Source: Diphasiastrum complanatum
Taxonomy: Eukaryota > Streptophyta > Lycopodiopsida > Lycopodiales > Lycopodiaceae
Assembly (NCBI GenBank): GCA_029204225.1
Contig: MU832568.1
Coordinates: 1 to 64,000, forward strand
DNA length: 64,000 nucleotides
Direction: 5' to 3'
How positions within the stretch are numbered: the stretch's first letter is position 1; every line of letters starts with the position of its first letter. Shown here in pieces: positions 62,223 to 64,000 of the stretch. The notes under the pieces are model-generated. The model was not told where the DNA came from and ran no database searches. It was given only the letters and a program-made list of their open reading frames with translations. The position numbers and the translations under genes are program-made.

Positions 62223-64000
62223 CTGTTTATGAAGCAAGCATATGCAAGCATTTATTACATCAACAATATCCAAAAGCTCTCTTTAATCTCATGTCCTTGG
62301 ATGTTTCAGTCAAACTGTACATCTGAATCAAAAAGATGCTCAAAAAAGTTAATGCATGAAACAATTACATAATTGCTTCGAAGAATACTAAGACATTCTG
62401 TACAGAATATGTTGCATTTTAGTTCTTTCAGTCATCAAAGATGCTTTCCAGGTGATGTTGCAACTGACTTTTTATTTTTGAAATCTTGGTGGCAACATTC
62501 AAGAAATAGCACAAACAAAGCTTGCTAGGCTTAGGATTTTTCTTAAGCTTCTTTTCCTTCTTAAATACTCCTTTGCACAGCAGTTATGAGCACAAATCAC
62601 CAATACAAGATCACATAAGAAAAATCAACCATAAACGATGAAGCCAATAGCATCCTCCATCTAAGAACACTGAATGAAAATTAATTAGTGTCAATAAATA
62701 GCTAATCCCCTACAAGGAAGAGCAATGAGGCTCAAGAATGCACAAGCTACTGACTGAATGAAAGTACTCCAGTTTATACTATCTAGTAGTGACTTTCTAA
62801 GCAAGTTAGGTCAAGTCCAGTCTACACCCTTCTAGAAGGGCTTACAACCATATACATCAAATAATGAAAAGGGGCTTCAAAACAATAATGCAGCCCCAAG
62901 TGAATGAGCATGTTATGTGCCCATAATATGCTCTAATGAGTATACTATATGTCCAAAACTCTCTCCTATTAAAAAACACGGCCCTCAAAATGGTCTATAC
63001 AAGAAAACATAGACCAAAATTAATAGACAAAAGCTGATGTAATTCTTGCAAGGTATCAATTGCAAAACTGCATGCGTCTTTGAAGGTCAATGTTGTATAC
63101 AGATTGCAAAAGTGCACATGGTGAATTAAAAGTTGGTATGTGACATAATATGCTGCACGTTCCGTTCTGGAACGCGATCCGGGAAATCCAAGTAGGGTTT
63201 CCCAGAATGCAGATTTTCTTTTTGGGAGCCAATATGGGTATTAAAGGTGTTTTCAAGAGCAATTCACTTACCTAGTTTGCTTGGAGTTCCAAGAGTGTGG
63301 TCCAATTTTGGGCCATTAAGTGATTTGTTATCGAACATCTCTATTTCTGTATTATGTGGAATGAAATCACATGGAACCGTATTGAATGACAGCAAACTGA
63401 CAACAATTATGAAGAATAAGCACCCATCTCAGATCTTGTGACAAAAATTTGAGTCAACTCAACATGCTCAACAAAATACGAGTACATTATCCAGTGCCAA
63501 CAGTATCTCTATCTCTATAATTAACCGGATCAATATGGCTCTAGCCTCTATGCAATGTTATTTTTGCCTCTTTCCAGTTTATCAATACGTTGTTCTTCTG
63601 ATGCATTCATTGATGATTTCTGAGTTCATTCAATACTAACTAAACTATCAATTTTTTTTTTTTGGCCATTAGTCTTTTTTCCACAAAAGATAAAATAAAA
63701 TTATTTGCAATCTGAGTCACGGATTGCTGACGTTCCGGAACGTTTTTATCCGCTGCAATATTGGTGAGATACATAAGCCACTATCACTGAATAGTAGCAT
63801 GAAGCTCTATCAAGCTATGTGGACGGCCTAGAAAATGCCGAAGGCATCATAAGGGTCGTTGTTGACAATGAGCTGAACACAAATGATATTGCAAACATGT
63901 ATGTGTAAAACTAGTCACATGGACCAAGAATGCTGCTAAAGGCATCAGTATATATCATAGCATCAAAGCACTAAGCACTTCATAAAGACAAGGACTGTGG
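62223..64000. other. Probable intron or upstream region of MurJ; no exon placed
   Basis: The exon at 62,222 begins in phase 1 after a TTCATAAACAG acceptor, so coding sequence must lie upstream. I could not find a convincing N-terminal MurJ segment up to 64,000. A GTAAGT donor-like site near 63,271 on the minus strand follows an open stretch without MurJ similarity. Confidence 0.45.

Noticed and set aside
63247-63441. Possible upstream MurJ exon with a GTAAGT donor on the minus strand (near 63,271)
   Set aside because: The open stretch before the donor does not resemble any MurJ segment and no good acceptor was found.

Overview
The window looks like nuclear DNA of a land plant. It is AT-rich and dominated by decayed LTR retrotransposons (Ty3/gypsy and Ty1/copia), with smaller DNA-transposon remnants (hAT, CACTA, Helitron) and long microsatellites. 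Three cellular loci stand out: (1) an intact two-exon linker histone H1 gene at 34,008-34,856 (+); (2) the 3' half of a spliced nuclear MurJ/MviN-type lipid II flippase gene at 59,080-62,222 (-); and (3) the first two coding exons of an unidentified protein at 12,112-12,672 (-). A spliced MurJ gene closest to the cyanobacterial type points to a non-flowering plant that keeps plastid peptidoglycan genes (bryophyte, lycophyte, fern or gymnosperm). The long introns and heavy transposon load fit a fern- or gymnosperm-like genome, but the species cannot be fixed from sequence alone.

Layout. 1-8.4 kb: mostly empty sequence with a minus-strand copia scrap abutting a plus-strand gypsy integrase scrap (1.4-2.3 kb) and a decayed short-unit array (6.8-7.1 kb). 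8.5-10.1 kb: hAT transposase remnant (-). 12.1-12.7 kb: two-exon 5' end of an unknown gene, with a 245-bp tandem duplication directly upstream. 13.7-24.3 kb: gypsy element A with both LTRs, PBS, gag, pol, a large extra ORF after integrase, PPT and 3' LTR. 25.4-30.5 kb: a pile-up of gypsy B (+), chromovirus C (-, inserted inside the integrase of B), copia D (+) and a gypsy integrase tail. 31.2-31.7 kb: cluster of GC-rich palindromes. 34.0-34.9 kb: histone H1. 36.5-38.8 kb: CT/CA/AT/TG microsatellites. 38.8-42.7 kb: gypsy element E. 42.7-43.1 kb: 213-bp GA tract and a minisatellite. 43.1-46.8 kb: copia F. 47.1-50.2 kb: Helitron helicase and CACTA transposase remnants, both (-). 51-55 kb: copia G, with an unusual uninterrupted 811-codon ORF. 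59.1-62.2 kb: MurJ.

Most retroelement genes carry stops and frameshifts and cannot be functional. The exceptions are the 811-codon ORF of copia G, H1, and the MurJ exons, whose splice phases all agree. Short two-copy tandem duplications (34-250 bp) recur along the whole window. All family calls rest on protein motifs read by eye; no search was run.
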